Positions 5,689 through 5,880 of a DNA stretch of 5,880 bases are shown here, one piece after another. The notes under the pieces were generated by a model. That model worked only from the letters and a program-made list of their open reading frames with translations, was not told where the DNA came from and did not search any database. This DNA comes from Sulfurimonas sp. Its GTDB lineage: Bacteria; Campylobacterota; Campylobacteria; Campylobacterales; Sulfurimonadaceae. The DNA lies in contig JAGHAW010000262.1 of NCBI GenBank assembly GCA_021161305.1, positions 1 to 5,880 on the forward strand, in the 5' to 3' direction. Positions within the stretch are counted from its first letter, which is position 1. Each line of letters opens with the position of its first letter. The position numbers and the translations under genes were made by a program.

Positions 5689-5704
5689 TGTAAATAAATT
5701 TACA
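5689..5704 (-). promoter_or_regulatory. TGTAAA-N4-TTTACA palindrome before istA
   Basis: A perfect 6-bp inverted repeat with a 4-base centre lies directly beside the AGGGG ribosome-binding-like site and 28 bases before the chosen istA start. It could be an operator overlapping a promoter, or an RNA hairpin near the ribosome site that lowers transposase output. No regulator can be named from the sequence. Confidence 0.35.
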
Positions 5705-5722
5705 ATCAGTGTATTTGAATTT

Positions 5723-5744
5723 AGAAAATATCCCTTTCTTAAAC
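5723..5744 (-). repeat. Right copy of the subterminal inverted repeat
   Basis: This is the inverted partner of 3296-3316, with 9-base and 10-base identical arms and a 3-base instead of 2-base centre. It lies upstream of istA, inside the iteron array, separated from the innermost iteron by about 30 bases rather than adjoining it as at the left end. The region from 5686 to 5880 contains no gene. Confidence 0.7.
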
Positions 5745-5774
5745 GAATATAAGTTGACGGTTTTTAGACCAAAG

Positions 5775-5850
5775 TGTCCGAATCATTTCCGTCATCACTG
5801 TCCGAATGAAACTGTCATGAGTGTCCGAATTAAAGTGACATAGGTGTCCG
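5775..5850 (+). repeat. Four IstA-site iterons at the istA end
   Basis: TGTCCG begins at 5775, 5799, 5822 and 5845, giving steps of 24, 23 and 23 bases. The first three read TGTCCGAAT and are followed by a second block, GTCAT or GACAT, about 14-16 bases after the repeat start. The outermost copy reads TGTCCGGTTT and merges with the terminal repeat. Phased copies at about two helical turns fit cooperative transposase binding on one DNA face. Confidence 0.8.
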
Positions 5851-5869
5851 GTTTGCTCCGTTTTTTGCA
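5837..5869 (-). repeat. Right terminal inverted repeat of the IS
   Basis: Read on the minus strand it starts TGCAAAAAACGGAG and continues to CCGGACAC and ATGTC, pairing with 3249-3280. It is one base longer between the GGAG and CCGG blocks. Only 11 bases of flanking DNA follow, too few to identify the disrupted host sequence. Confidence 0.8.
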
Positions 5870-5880
5870 AAGATGAATAC

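Larger units (their letters stand above)
3249..5869 (-). mobile_element. Complete IS21-family insertion sequence
   Basis: The 2621-bp element has istA and istB in order on the minus strand, matching inverted ends and arrays of TGTCCG sites at both ends. Size and gene content are typical for IS21. Both reading frames are intact, so it may be mobile. The bounds given start with TG and end with CA and include a TGCA at each extremity. TGCA is its own reverse complement, so it could instead be a 4-bp target duplication, with the IS running 3253-5865. No other flanking duplication is visible. It lies just outside the right candidate att repeat. Confidence 0.9.

Noticed and set aside
5754..5759. 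Plus-strand TTGACG as a -35 box pointing out of the IS
   Set aside because: No acceptable -10 hexamer lies 16-18 bases downstream, where the first iteron occupies the position.
5775..5850. Evenly spaced repeats as a CRISPR array
   Set aside because: The conserved block is only about 9 bases and the spacing 23-24. The copies sit in the end of an IS21 element and match inverted copies at its other end, so they are transposase sites.

Overview
The window is AT-rich DNA from what is probably a low-GC bacterium. Codon choice, short intergenic gaps and promoters with a good -10 box but a weak -35 would suit a Campylobacterota member such as Sulfurimonas or Arcobacter. That placement is inference: no rRNA, tRNA or housekeeping gene is present to anchor it. 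Everything recognisable belongs to mobile DNA.

Region 1 (about 41-3198) looks like a very small integrative element. It starts with a tyrosine recombinase gene (150-1322) that keeps the full R-K-H-R-H-Y catalytic set. A 261-residue charged protein of unknown function follows (1319-2104) and overlaps int by four bases. After a short regulatory gap come three tightly packed small genes: an excisionase/AlpA-like helix-turn-helix protein (2266-2496), an unknown 81-residue protein (2498-2743) and an unknown 133-residue protein (2730-3131). An imperfect direct repeat sharing TTCCTTATAGAGTA lies just before int (67-80) and just after the last gene (3185-3198). This pair is the best candidate for attL and attR. 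If so, the element is about 3.1 kb, with int, a candidate xis and three genes of unknown role, and no replication, capsid or conjugation genes.

The control signals in region 1 are suggestive. The int promoter (TTGCTA, 16 bp, TATAAT) straddles the left candidate att core. A GGACACC motif lies 14-17 bases past the -10 box of both the int promoter and the putative xis promoter, so the two transcripts may share a regulator. A rho-independent terminator (2213-2243) stands between the putative xis promoter and the xis start codon. It may simply end the int transcript, or it may act as an attenuator.

Region 2 (3249-5869) is an apparently complete IS21-family insertion sequence on the minus strand. 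It encodes an IstA DDE transposase (start at 5661) and, 13 bases after it, an IstB AAA+ ATPase (start at 4106). Both are intact. The ends carry inverted repeats and arrays of TGTCCG sites spaced 23-24 bp apart: four at the istA end, and two plus one reversed copy at the istB end. A second, subterminal inverted repeat of 21-22 bp lies inside these arrays. The IS sits immediately beside a terminator-like hairpin (3224-3244), just outside the right candidate att repeat. Only 11 bases beyond the IS are visible.
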